This document shows positions 34,435 through 42,960 of a stretch of DNA of 64,000 bases, piece by piece; positions within the stretch are counted from its first letter, which is position 1; each line of letters begins with the position of its first letter. The DNA is from Physcousia sp015060555. GTDB lineage: Bacteria; Bacteroidota; Bacteroidia; Bacteroidales; Bacteroidaceae. The notes under the pieces were generated by a model, which was not told where the DNA came from, ran no database searches, and saw only the letters and a program-made list of their open reading frames with translations. Both the position numbers and the translations under genes were made by a program. The DNA is taken from NCBI GenBank assembly GCA_015060555.1, contig SUYG01000016.1, positions 1 to 64,000 of the forward strand, in the 5' to 3' direction.

Positions 34435-35685
34435 ATGAAAGAAGAACTGATTCGCAAGTCTTACGAGATTGCACGTGAACGCTATGCCGCCATCGGAGTG
34501 GACACCGACAAGGCAATTGAACAACTGGAAAAGACACCCATCAGCCTCCACTGCTGGCAGGCCGACGACGTGGTGGGCTTCGAGCGCAACGAAGCTCTCA
34601 GCGGAGGCATTCAGACCACCGGCAACTACCCGGGTCGCGCACGTAATATTGAAGAGGTACGCGCCGACGTGGCCTTCGCCAAGAGCCTCCTCGCCGGCAA
34701 CCACCGCCTGAACCTGCACGAGATCTACGGCGACTTCGGCGGACAGTTCGTGGATCGCGACCAGGTGGAGATCAAGCACTTCGAGAGCTGGATTCAGTGG
34801 GCCAAGGAGCAGGGCTTGAAACTCGACTTCAACAGCACCAGCTTCTCACACCCCAAGAGCGGCAACCTCACCCTCAGCAACCCCGACCCCGCCATCCGCG
34901 AGTTCTGGATTGAGCACACCAAGCGCTGCCGACGCATCGCCGACGCCATGGGTAAGGCTCAGGGCGACCCCGCCATCATGAATATCTGGGTGCACGACGG
35001 CAGCAAGGACATGACCGTAGAGCGCAAGCGCTACCGCGAGATCTTCGCCGAGAGCCTCGACGAGATTCTGAAGGAGGACCTGCCCGGCATGAAGACCTGC
35101 CTCGAAGCCAAGCTCTTCGGCATCGGACTCGAAAGCTACACCGTGGGCAGCCATGACTTCGTCGCTGGCTACTGCGCTACCCGCAAGCTGATGTACACGC
35201 TCGACACGGGTCACTACGAGCAGACGGAAAACGTCTCCGACATGGTCGCCTCGCTGTTGCTCTTCGTGCCCGAACTGATGCTCCACGTCTCACGACCCAT
35301 CCGTTGGGACAGCGACCACGTCACCATCATGAACGACCAGACGCTGGACCTCTTCAAGGAGCTCATCCGCGCCGATGCCCTCCACCGCGCACACATCGGT
35401 CTCGACTACTTCGACGCCAGCATCAACCGCATCGGAGCATATATAATAGGTACGCGCGCTACACAGAAGTGCCTCCTCCAAGCCCTCCTCGAGCCCCTCG
35501 CCAAGCTGCGTGAATACGAGGACCGCGGCCAGCACTTCGAGCGCCTCGCCCTCCTCGAGGAAGCCAAGAGCCTCCCCTTCGGCGCCGTCTTCGACTACTT
35601 CAACCTCAAGAACAACGTCCCCGTCGGCGAATCCTTCATCCCCGCCATCCAGGACTACGAGAAGAACGTCACCAGCAAGCGTTAA
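34435..35685 (+). CDS. rhaA: L-rhamnose isomerase
   Basis: A 416-residue metal-dependent TIM-barrel isomerase (L-rhamnose to L-rhamnulose). Family landmarks are LHCWQADDV (about residues 38-46), NLHEIYGDFGG, LKLDFNSTSFSHPKSGNLTL, WVHDGSKDMTVERKRYRE, EAKLFGIGLESYTVGSHDF and LLFVPELMLHVSRPIRWDSD. The protein is complete. It starts the rhamnose segment that continues with an MFS transporter and rhaD; a rhamnulokinase gene (rhaB) is absent from the window. Confidence 0.96.
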   Translation: MKEELIRKSYEIARERYAAIGVDTDKAIEQLEKTPISLHCWQADDVVGFERNEALSGGIQTTGNYPGRARNIEEVRADVAFAKSLLAGNHRLNLHEIYGDFGGQFVDRDQVEIKHFESWIQWAKEQGLKLDFNSTSFSHPKSGNLTLSNPDPAIREFWIEHTKRCRRIADAMGKAQGDPAIMNIWVHDGSKDMTVERKRYREIFAESLDEILKEDLPGMKTCLEAKLFGIGLESYTVGSHDFVAGYCATRKLMYTLDTGHYEQTENVSDMVASLLLFVPELMLHVSRPIRWDSDHVTIMNDQTLDLFKELIRADALHRAHIGLDYFDASINRIGAYIIGTRATQKCLLQALLEPLAKLREYEDRGQHFERLALLEEAKSLPFGAVFDYFNLKNNVPVGESFIPAIQDYEKNVTSKR

Positions 35686-35691
35686 CATCCC

Positions 35692-35728
35692 TTCGCTGTG
35701 CACAGCCCAAGCCGCTGTGCACAGCGAA
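35692..35728. terminator. Perfect hairpin after rhaA
   Basis: TTCGCTGTGCACAGC and GCTGTGCACAGCGAA are exact complements (15 bp) around a 7-nt loop. Each arm also contains the self-palindrome GCTGTGCACAGC. No T-run follows, so it may be a 3'-end stabiliser or a palindromic element rather than a classical terminator. Confidence 0.55.
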
Positions 35729-35739
35729 TAAACTTTCAC

Positions 35740-36240
35740 ATCACATTCATCTTCACTTCCCAATCAATCTAAAACATTTTTTCAAAAAAACTATCACATC
35801 TATCACGCCACCATACAAGCCATTTATCCTCTGCTTGTTACAGCGTGATAGATCGTGTGATAGATGTGATGGATTGAGTGATGGATGTGATAGATATGAG
35901 GGCTTTTTCCGCATAATCCTAAGACCCTTACTTCATAATCTTAAAGCTTTTGCCATAGATGGCAAATGGTTTTGTCACCAGTGGCAAATGATTGCACAAT
36001 GTGTGACATTTGATTGCGCAACGTATAGAAAGGAGGTTTGCCACCGGTGGCAAAAGGCGGCAGCGCACGTTTGGGGCTCATATCCCTCACATCCCTCACA
36101 CAATCTATCACACTGTAACTTCGTGATTATAAATCCGTAAAGATGAATTGTGATAGAAGTGAGCTATTTTTCGGTAAAATCACATCGTTGAGTTCACTGA
36201 TAAAAGCGTTTCATTCATGTCCTGTTAAATAGAGACACCA
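35740..36240. repeat. Gene-free region with clustered palindromes and TATCACATC repeats
   Basis: No convincing coding sequence. At 35790-35830 CTATCACATCTATCACGCC appears, followed near 35845-35890 by its inverse (GTGATAGATGTGATGGATTG) and again at 36080-36120 by CCCTCACATCCCTCACAC. Between them are three palindromes of the form TTTGCCA/TCAC…GTGGCAAA (about 35955, 35975 and 36045). Direct and inverted copies are interleaved, as in a structured RNA or a non-autonomous element. It lies directly upstream of the transposase. Confidence 0.55.
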
Positions 36241-36241
36241 A

Positions 36242-36320
36242 TGAAAAAAGTTTTTCTTTTCATCGAACATTTCCCCTCTTTCGATATGGTTTTATCATAA
36301 AATTGGTATCTTTGCAGGCG
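36242..36320. repeat. 79-bp direct repeat, left copy (with promoter)
   Basis: Aligns without gaps to 37628-37706 with about 68 of 79 positions identical. It contains TGAAAAAAGTTTTTCTTTTC, the dyad ATCGAA…TTTCGAT, and the -7 box TATCTTTG (36307-36314) followed by CAGGCG. It drives the transposase gene (ATG at 36346). Confidence 0.88.
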
Positions 36321-36345
36321 TAAACATCATCATAGCCGAAGATAT

Positions 36346-37533
36346 ATGGAACAGGCAATAGACAAAGGAGAGAGGCTGTGGAGACCGGTGGATCCTATGC
36401 GGCACCATCGTGAAAAGGGATGGGACTACCGGGGGCGTGCCATCTATCACTTCACGCTGCCGGTGGAGGGGCGTTATCCGCTGTTTGGAACACTCGAGGG
36501 CGATAGTGCTGAAACGGCGGCGGTAAGGCTCAATGCTTACGGGCGGCGGGTGTGTCAGATGCTCAGCGGACTGGCGCAGTTCTACAAGGGGAAAGGCTAT
36601 GCACTGAAAGTGCTGGCGCAGATGGTGATGCCGGACCATGTGCACCTGGTAATCCAGGTGCTGGAACCGCTCCCGCAAAGCATTGGAGCCGTGGTGCGGG
36701 GATTCAAGAGCGCGTGCACCAAGGTGTACAAGGAGGAGTTCTATGGCAGCGGCGAAAACGCCGCTGAAGTGCACGGGGGGGATGAGAGTGAGGCGAGAGG
36801 GAATGAGAGTGAGGCGAGAGGGGATGAGGGCGGCGCCCCCGTGCATTTTGTCCGCATCTTTGCGGACAGGGGTAGTGTCTGGCAACAAGACCCCGCATAC
36901 TACCACGAGCGCATCCTTCATGCACCGGGCCAATTGCGCAGGATGATTGACTATGTGAAGGACAATCCGCGGCGGCTATGGCTGAAGACCCACAACCCCG
37001 ATCTCTTCAAGCTGCACCGACGGACAGTGGCTGCCGGCCTGTCGTTCACCTCGATGGGTAATCATTTTCTCCTCAACTGGCCTGACGGCCAAACGGTGGA
37101 GATGTCACGCAGCGCCAACAGCGAGCAGATTCAAGAGCGCCTGCAAACGGTGCTGGCAGCGGCGCACAACGGAGCGATCACCTATACCGCGGCTATCAGC
37201 AAAGGCGAGCAACTCATCGCTCGCTCTTTACGCCTGCAAGGTTATCCGTTGGTAGTGCTGCTCAATGATGGTTTCCCTAAGGAAGGGTCACCTCATGAAC
37301 GATACTACAAGCCTGGGGGTGTCTATTTCGAGGCGTGTTCGAAAGGGCAGTTATTGCTGCTGGAGCCCACGGAAGAGGCGTTCATGGATGCCTCCATACA
37401 GGAGGCTGTGGAAGCGGCACTGCGCCGTAAAGCTGAAGAACGACATTACAGCTATACGCCCATTCCTGTCACCTCTCAGCGTTATCGCTTTATGGCGCTC
37501 AACGAGATGGCCAGGCGTTTGGCGAATCGATGA
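36346..37533 (+). CDS. RAYT-type (REP-associated tyrosine) HUH transposase with extra C-terminal domain
   Basis: A 395-residue protein. Residues about 25-215 are a Y1/IS200-like transposase domain of the RAYT group: HUH motif MPDHVHLVIQ (H98, H100), VVRGFKSACTK, VWQQDPAYYHERIL, and the RMIDYVKDNPRR helix with probable catalytic Tyr203. RAYTs cut and move REP palindromes. The domain is interrupted at residues about 137-175 by a low-complexity insert (GDESEARGNESEARGDEG) encoded by a repeat pair. The C-terminal half (about 216-395; ISKGEQLIARSLRLQGYPLV, KPGGVYFEACSKGQLLLL) resembles a DprA/LOG-type Rossmann domain seen in some Bacteroidota transposases; this part is inference. It lies between two 79-bp direct repeats, inside the rhamnose genes. 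Confidence 0.85.
   Translation: MEQAIDKGERLWRPVDPMRHHREKGWDYRGRAIYHFTLPVEGRYPLFGTLEGDSAETAAVRLNAYGRRVCQMLSGLAQFYKGKGYALKVLAQMVMPDHVHLVIQVLEPLPQSIGAVVRGFKSACTKVYKEEFYGSGENAAEVHGGDESEARGNESEARGDEGGAPVHFVRIFADRGSVWQQDPAYYHERILHAPGQLRRMIDYVKDNPRRLWLKTHNPDLFKLHRRTVAAGLSFTSMGNHFLLNWPDGQTVEMSRSANSEQIQERLQTVLAAAHNGAITYTAAISKGEQLIARSLRLQGYPLVVLLNDGFPKEGSPHERYYKPGGVYFEACSKGQLLLLEPTEEAFMDASIQEAVEAALRRKAEERHYSYTPIPVTSQRYRFMALNEMARRLANR
36762..36862. repeat. Repeat insert inside the RAYT gene
   Basis: GTGCACGGGGG (from about 36768) and CCCCCGTGCAT (about 36836) form outer arms around two to three copies of GATGAGAGTGAGGCGAGAGGG. It is in frame and splits the transposase domain between two conserved segments. 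Confidence 0.7.
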
Positions 37534-37627
37534 TGCCTTCAGCGGAGGGCTCGTAGGGTTTTCTGCAAAAATATTTTTTGGAAGCATCGCATCGTGCTTT
37601 CGAAGTAGTGATATGTGCTAACTATTT

Positions 37628-37706
37628 TGAAAAAAGTTTTTCTTTTCATCTAACATTTCTGCTCTTTCGATACGACATAAAGAGAAAATTGGTATCTTTG
37701 CAGGCG
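37628..37706. repeat. 79-bp direct repeat, right copy (with promoter)
   Basis: The gap-free partner of 36242-36320. Its -7 box TATCTTTG (37693-37700) serves the MFS transporter gene at 37743. The upstream arm of the dyad is altered (ATCTAA instead of ATCGAA). Confidence 0.88.
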
Positions 37707-37742
37707 AAAAAGAAGAAACGCTATTCAATTGAATGAAATAAC

Positions 37743-39095
37743 ATGGGTAAAACATCGTCTTTGAAGAGTACTATTGCGGTATCTCTCAACAACTATCTCG
37801 ATGCGGGAGCTATCGTGGCAGGTGCCAGCGGCATCACGCTATGGAAGAACTACTTAGGACTGAGCGAGATGCATCTGGGATGGCTGAATGCCATCAGCGC
37901 CAACGCGCTTGGCGCCGCCATCGGTGCTATCATCGGCGGCTTCCTGGCCGACAAGTTCGGACGTAAGTTCATCTTCACGTACAACCTGCTGGTATATATG
38001 CTGGGTGTGCTCATCGTGATGCTGTCCGTGAACTTCCCGATGCTGCTGTGCGGTTTCCTCGTCACAGGCATCAGCGTGGGCGTCGGCGTGCCTGCATCGT
38101 GGACGTATATCTCGGAGAGTTCTGAGGTGAACAACCGCGGACGTAACATCTGCATCTCGCAGATGTCGTGGGGCTTGGGGCCCATGATTATCCTGTTGTT
38201 CGGGATGCTGTTTGCTCCCGGCGGTTACCTCTATGGCATTGTGGATTCTATTGCTCACGCCGTCATCGGTGCTGATGCAGCCGAAACGGCTGTGCAGGTG
38301 TTCTCGTCGCGCGTGGTGTTCTTCACGCTGTTCGTGGTGGCCTTCATCGCTTGGAACCTGCAAAGGCAGTTGGAGGAGAGCAAGGAGTGGGAGGCCCCCC
38401 TGTCGTCCCCCGAGGGGGACACAACACCGTCTTCCAAGCCGTCGATAGCAGACAATATGAGGTTGTTATTCACCAATAAGATTGCCGTGAAGACTGTTGT
38501 CTTCCTCGCCTCTATCTACCTGACATGGAACCTGGTGGCCAGCGTTATGGGCTTCTTCCAGCCTCACATCTATGAGACCGCAGGCGGGTTGAGCAATGAA
38601 TATGCCAATATGCTGAGCTGTGTAGGCTGGCTCGTGGTGGTCGTGGTGACGTTCTGCCTCTCGTTCTTCATTGACCGTCTGCCCCACAAGCTGTTCTATG
38701 TCCTTGGCCTCGTGGCCGCATTGGCAACGTGGGTCGTGATCATCAACGGTGTCACGGGCGTCGGCAGCCTCTGGGCTTTTGCCATTCTGTGGGGCGTCAA
38801 TGGCGGCTTGAGCGTGCAGATCTTCTACGCCCTGTGGGGCAGCGAGTTGTTCCCCGCCAAGTTCCGTGCAGGTGCCCAAGGCCTGATGTTCTTCCTCGTG
38901 CGTGGTCTGTCCGCAGCCTGGGGCCTCATCTTCACCTTCATCTATGGCGAGAACGGCGAAGGCTTCACGCTGGCAGCGTGGTGTATGATTGCCCTGCTGG
39001 CCCTCTCGCTCATCATCGGCGTCATCGGTGCTCCCGACACGCGCGGCAAGTCGCTCGCACAGATCACGAAGGAGCGCTACGGCGACAATATCTGA
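37743..39095 (+). CDS. MFS sugar transporter, probably for L-rhamnose
   Basis: A 450-residue permease with twelve hydrophobic segments and MFS landmarks (GGFLADKFGRKFIF at about residues 60-73, PASWTYISESSEVNNRGR, GSELFPAKFRAGAQG). Its position between rhaA and rhaD argues for L-rhamnose uptake, but the substrate is inferred from context only. In the central cytoplasmic loop (about residues 217-229) a palindromic element (38393-38421) inserts EAPLSSPEGDTTPSS. Confidence 0.88.
   Translation: MGKTSSLKSTIAVSLNNYLDAGAIVAGASGITLWKNYLGLSEMHLGWLNAISANALGAAIGAIIGGFLADKFGRKFIFTYNLLVYMLGVLIVMLSVNFPMLLCGFLVTGISVGVGVPASWTYISESSEVNNRGRNICISQMSWGLGPMIILLFGMLFAPGGYLYGIVDSIAHAVIGADAAETAVQVFSSRVVFFTLFVVAFIAWNLQRQLEESKEWEAPLSSPEGDTTPSSKPSIADNMRLLFTNKIAVKTVVFLASIYLTWNLVASVMGFFQPHIYETAGGLSNEYANMLSCVGWLVVVVVTFCLSFFIDRLPHKLFYVLGLVAALATWVVIINGVTGVGSLWAFAILWGVNGGLSVQIFYALWGSELFPAKFRAGAQGLMFFLVRGLSAAWGLIFTFIYGENGEGFTLAAWCMIALLALSLIIGVIGAPDTRGKSLAQITKERYGDNI
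38393..38421. repeat. Palindromic element inside the MFS transporter gene
   Basis: GGCCCCCCTGTCGTCCCCCG followed by AGGGGGAC. Shares the GTCGTCCCCCGAGGGGG core with the aroC element. In frame, in the loop between helices 6 and 7. Confidence 0.8.
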
Positions 39096-39141
39096 ACAAG
39101 GCTCATTCTCATACATCTCATCTTTTACACATCTATCGACT

Positions 39142-39294
39142 ATGTCATTCTTAAGAGCTCTCTTAGCTATCTTCTTTCCACCCCTCTCTGTCATCGACCG
39201 CGGTTGTGGCTCGGTGCTGATAGTGCTGATACTCACCATCTGCGGTTGGGTGCCGGGCGTGATTGCCGCGCTGGTCATCCTGAACAAGAACTAG
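39142..39294 (+). CDS. YqaE/Pmp3-family small membrane protein
   Basis: A 50-residue protein with two transmembrane helices and the family pattern LLAIFFPPLSVIDRGCG…LILTICGWVPGVIAAL (PPL/V-x3 and GW-PG are typical of Pmp3/YqaE). These small proteins influence membrane potential or stress tolerance in other organisms. The ATG at 39142 gives exactly family length. It lies between the MFS gene (46 bp) and rhaD (66 bp) and may be read through with them. Confidence 0.88.
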   Translation: MSFLRALLAIFFPPLSVIDRGCGSVLIVLILTICGWVPGVIAALVILNKN

Positions 39295-39360
39295 TAAGGC
39301 GACAATAGTAAGGAATGAAGCCATTAAACTTTTAAACTCTTAAACTCTTAAACCAAACAT

Positions 39361-40173
39361 ATGAAAAGTATCTTAGAGGGGCGCCAGGCGCTCAAAAAAG
39401 CCGTGGGCGACGTGGCAGAAGTTGCCGGTTACCTGTGGCAGAAGGGATGGGCCGAGCGCAACGGCGGCAACATCACGGTAAACATCACGGAGCAGGTGGA
39501 CGACGCCATTCGCGCGCTGCCCGCCATCTCACCCGTCTATCAGATCGGCACTACCCTGCCCCATCTGAAGGGCTGCTATTTTTACTGTAAAGGAACACAG
39601 ATGCGCATGCGCGACTTGGCACGCTGGCCGATGGACAACGGCAGCATCATCCGCATTCTTGACGACTGCGCCAGCTATGTCATCATCGCCGACAACCCTG
39701 TGAAGCCCACGAGCGAGCTGCCCTCTCATCTGGCCGTTCATGACTACCTGTTGGCCAAGGGCTCACCCTACCGCGCCAGCCTCCACACCCACCCCATCGA
39801 GCTGGTGGCGCTGACCCACAACAAGACATACATGGAGAAAGACGTAGCCACGAAGATGCTGTGGTCGATGATTCCCGAGACGAAGGCTTTCTGCCCGCGC
39901 GGACTGGGTATGGTGCCTTACATGCTGCCTTCGAGCGTAGAACTCGCCGACGCCACCATCAAGGCCATCGACGATGACTACGACGTGGTGATGTGGGAGA
40001 AGCACGGTGTCTTCGCCGTCGATACGGACATCATGAGTGCCTTCGACCAGGTCGATGTGCTCAACAAAGCCGCTCTCATCTACATCGCCGCCAAGAACAT
40101 GGGCTTCACGCCCGATGGCATGACAGACGCGCAGATGCAGGAGCTCAGCGATGTCTTCGGACTGCCGAAGTAG
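39361..40173 (+). CDS. rhaD: Rhamnulose-1-phosphate aldolase
   Basis: A 270-residue class II (zinc) aldolase cleaving L-rhamnulose-1-phosphate to dihydroxyacetone phosphate and L-lactaldehyde. It shows GWAERNGGNITVNI (about residues 26-39), LPSHLAVHDYLL, the zinc motif ASLHTHPIELVAL, GLGMVPYMLPSS and MWEKHGVFAVD with the third His. Final enzyme of the rhamnose segment; a spacer of TTAAACTC repeats precedes it. Confidence 0.94.
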   Translation: MKSILEGRQALKKAVGDVAEVAGYLWQKGWAERNGGNITVNITEQVDDAIRALPAISPVYQIGTTLPHLKGCYFYCKGTQMRMRDLARWPMDNGSIIRILDDCASYVIIADNPVKPTSELPSHLAVHDYLLAKGSPYRASLHTHPIELVALTHNKTYMEKDVATKMLWSMIPETKAFCPRGLGMVPYMLPSSVELADATIKAIDDDYDVVMWEKHGVFAVDTDIMSAFDQVDVLNKAALIYIAAKNMGFTPDGMTDAQMQELSDVFGLPK

Positions 40174-40209
40174 GACTCTCCCCCTACCCCTCCCTAAACA
40201 GGGAGGGGC
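40174..40209. repeat. Palindromic element between rhaD and the P-type ATPase gene
   Basis: GACTCTCCCCCTACCCCTCC followed by CTAAACAGGGAGGGGCG, directly after the rhaD stop and just before the end of the convergent ATPase gene. It may act as terminator for either side. Confidence 0.8.
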
Positions 40210-40213
40210 GTAT

Positions 40214-42790
40214 TTACCTGGACTTTAGCCAACGAATCGCCTCACCCACCAACAGGACGGGTGAGGTGATTGCTATAATGATGAGCCAGTCTGACAGCTC
40301 GAGAGGGACGACATTGAACATCGGACCTCCTACCTCAACGATGAAGATCTGGCCGAAGAAGATGAGGGCCGCGATGGTCAGGAAGCCTTTGCAGCCACGA
40401 AGCAGCAGGGCGCTCTGTCCAGTGAGGAAAGCGCGGGCATTGAAAAGGTTCCAGAACTGCAGCATCACGAAGGCGGTGAAGAAAAGCGTGTGCTCGCGCG
40501 GTGTGAAACCGTCACGCTCCAGCCACCACAGCAGAGCGGTCATCAACAGGAAGAAGAGGCCGCCGACACTGAGGATGAACCACCACATGGGGGTAGAGAT
40601 GATGAACTTACGACGGTCGCGCGGACGCTCGTGCATGACAGCCTGGGAAGGCGGCAGCGAAGCCAAAGCCATCGCGGCGAAAGTGTCCATGATGAGATTG
40701 ACCCACAGCATCTGGGTGACAGTGAGCGGTGCCTCGGTTCCCATCATCGCACCGGCGAGGACGGTGAAGCAGGCACAGACGTTCACCGTGAGCTGGAACA
40801 GGAGGAAGCGCTGGATGTTGCGGTAGAGAGAACGTCCCCAGAGAACAGCACGCCCGATGCTGGCGAAGGAGTTGTCGAGGATGGTGATGTCCGAGGCTTC
40901 CTTGGCGACGGCGGTACCATCACCCATGGAGAGCCCTACATGGGCAGCGTGAAGGGCTGGAGCATCATTGGTGCCGTCGCCCGTGACAGCGACCACTTCG
41001 CCGCGCGCCTGCAGTGCCTGAACCAACCGTTTCTTGTCCATGGGCCGGGCACGCGCGATGATGACGATGTCACCCGCCCGCTCACACAGCTGCTCATCAG
41101 AGAGCGCTGCGATTTCAGGACCGGTGAAGACATGTCTTTCACCTGCCGGCGCATCACCCCTTACCTCCATCAATCCGATTTGGCGGGCAATCTCTGTTGC
41201 GGTAGCAGGTGTATCGCCAGTGACAATCTTCACGGCGATGCCGGCTTCCAGACATTCCTGCACGGCTGCCGGGACATCCGCACGCACAGGGTCAGCGATA
41301 CCGACGAGCGCGTCGAGGACGGGCGTGGAAGCATCCGCTGCATGAGCAAGGGCGAGAGTGCGGAGGCCACGCTGTTGCCAGGTAGTCAGGACGTTAGCGA
41401 GTTCCTCATTAGCGGAACTGGCCATCGCGCACATCTCCATGACAATCTCTGGAGCCCCCTTAATATATAGGAACGTGCGCGCGAGGGCATCGGAAGCCGG
41501 TGCCGCAATGCGCGTTGCCATGTATTTACGCTCGGTGGTGAAGGGGACCTCCTCGACAATGGACGCGGCAGCACGCAGGGCGGCATAATCCTGTCCCTGA
41601 GCCCGCAGCCACAAGAGGAGTGCGCCCTCGGTGGGATTACCCAGAACATGGTCCCCATCAAGGGATGCCGTGCTGTTGAGGGCGATGTTGTCAAAGATGA
41701 AATGCCGTTCACTCCTGACGACCATCTCCGCCACCGTCATCTGGTTCTGCGTGAGCGTGCCGGTCTTATCCGTACATATCACAGTGGTAGCACCCATTGT
41801 CTCGCAGGCGTGGAGCCGACGCACGAGGTTGTTGGTCTTCAACATTCTGCGCATGGAATAAGCCAACGAGAGGGTGACGGCCATCGGCAGACCCTCGGGC
41901 ACCGCCACGACGATGAGCGTGACGGCCAGCATCAGGGACTGGAGGAGGTAAGCCAGAAAGGTGACGAACTGAAAATCGGCAGTACCCTCTGTGATGAACC
42001 AGAGGGCGATACGGGCAACGACGACGAGGGCGGCAACGGCATAGCTGAGTCGTGCGATGAGCGCCCCGAGGCGGTCGAGCTGTTCGTTGAGCGGTGTGCG
42101 AACACTATCGTCAATCTGCACCTCGGTGAAGAGGCGCCCATTCTCGGTGGCGTCGCCAACGGCGGTAACGCGCATCACGCCGTGCCCCTCAAGGAGCTTT
42201 GTGCCACGCAGCACCGTGTTGGAAGGGAAGGTAGCATCGCTGTCCTGCTCCTCAGGGAGTACACTCTTGGCACAGACAGGCTCACCAGTAAGCGTGGATT
42301 CATCCACCTGCATCAGCGTAGCCTCCAGGAGGAGACCATCGGCAGGAATCTCATCGCCCGTGGCCAGAAGCACAATGTCATCGACAACGATGTCGCGGCG
42401 CGGCACCTGAGTCTCCTTACCATCACGGATGACGCGCACGGGCTCGAGGTCGTTCTGCTGGCTGAGCAGCTGGAACTCGCGCCCAGCCTTTTGCTCGAAC
42501 CAGAAGGCCAACACGGTAGCCAGGAGAATGGCAACGATGATTCCCACGGGTTCGAAGAAAGCCTGGGTGCCGGCATCGAGCTGGAAATACTCATAGCAAG
42601 AGATGCCGATGCTGAGGACCGCGGCCACAAGTAGAATGACGATAAGAGGATCTGCGAATTTCTCTGCAAGCTTTCTCCACCAAGGCAATCGCTCGCGCGG
42701 TGTAAGAACATTGGTGCCGTGGGCAACGCGGCTTGCCTCTACCTGCTGCTGTGAGAGACCAACGTATCGGAGTGTCGAGTTTTCGTTCAT
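40214..42790 (-). CDS. Calcium-transporting P-type ATPase (PMCA-like)
   Basis: An 858-residue P2-type cation pump from the ATG at 42790. N-terminal cation-ATPase region, actuator TLTGEP, membrane motif VAVPEGLPMAVTLSLAYSMR, phosphorylation site CDKTGTLTQNQMTV, hinge TGDGTNDAPALHAAHVGLSM, and four C-terminal helices. PEGLP with the C-terminal helices argues for Ca2+ export, as in bacterial PMCA-type pumps. The -7 box TACCTTTG (complement 42797-42804) ends only about 7 nt before the ATG, so the mRNA may have almost no leader. Confidence 0.92.
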   Translation of the reverse strand: MNENSTLRYVGLSQQQVEASRVAHGTNVLTPRERLPWWRKLAEKFADPLIVILLVAAVLSIGISCYEYFQLDAGTQAFFEPVGIIVAILLATVLAFWFEQKAGREFQLLSQQNDLEPVRVIRDGKETQVPRRDIVVDDIVLLATGDEIPADGLLLEATLMQVDESTLTGEPVCAKSVLPEEQDSDATFPSNTVLRGTKLLEGHGVMRVTAVGDATENGRLFTEVQIDDSVRTPLNEQLDRLGALIARLSYAVAALVVVARIALWFITEGTADFQFVTFLAYLLQSLMLAVTLIVVAVPEGLPMAVTLSLAYSMRRMLKTNNLVRRLHACETMGATTVICTDKTGTLTQNQMTVAEMVVRSERHFIFDNIALNSTASLDGDHVLGNPTEGALLLWLRAQGQDYAALRAAASIVEEVPFTTERKYMATRIAAPASDALARTFLYIKGAPEIVMEMCAMASSANEELANVLTTWQQRGLRTLALAHAADASTPVLDALVGIADPVRADVPAAVQECLEAGIAVKIVTGDTPATATEIARQIGLMEVRGDAPAGERHVFTGPEIAALSDEQLCERAGDIVIIARARPMDKKRLVQALQARGEVVAVTGDGTNDAPALHAAHVGLSMGDGTAVAKEASDITILDNSFASIGRAVLWGRSLYRNIQRFLLFQLTVNVCACFTVLAGAMMGTEAPLTVTQMLWVNLIMDTFAAMALASLPPSQAVMHERPRDRRKFIISTPMWWFILSVGGLFFLLMTALLWWLERDGFTPREHTLFFTAFVMLQFWNLFNARAFLTGQSALLLRGCKGFLTIAALIFFGQIFIVEVGGPMFNVVPLELSDWLIIIAITSPVLLVGEAIRWLKSR

Positions 42791-42796
42791 GATGTG

Positions 42797-42804
42797 CAAA
42801 GGTA
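42797..42804 (-). promoter_or_regulatory. Promoter -7 box of the P-type ATPase gene, nearly touching the ATG
   Basis: Minus-strand TACCTTTG whose last base lies 6 nt upstream of the ATG at 42790. With the usual Bacteroidales spacing, transcription would start at or within about 3 nt of the ATG. Confidence 0.6.
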
Positions 42805-42932
42805 CAACAAAAGTTTCCACAGCACGCCGTTTACAACCAACTTTCTTGACTTTGGGGCCTCTTTTTTGTCATATTTGTCCTTTCGAAGGAAAAAAATCTA
42901 CAAAGCATGTCAGTTATCCGAAGAATTCTTAC

Positions 42933-42940
42933 TATCTTTG
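42933..42940 (+). promoter_or_regulatory. Promoter -7 box of the zinc-hook gene
   Basis: TATCTTTG, 20 bp before the ATG at 42961 and downstream of a further in-frame ATG (42907), which is therefore not the likely start. Confidence 0.65.
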
Positions 42941-42960
42941 CACATCACTTTAAGAAAGTC

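Noticed and set aside
41648..42634. 328-codon frame opposite the P-type ATPase
   Set aside because: Shadow of the ATPase; Gly/His/Glu-rich and without motif.
42907..42960. Earlier in-frame start of the zinc-hook gene
   Set aside because: It lies upstream of the TATCTTTG box at 42933-42940, so the transcript would not include it.
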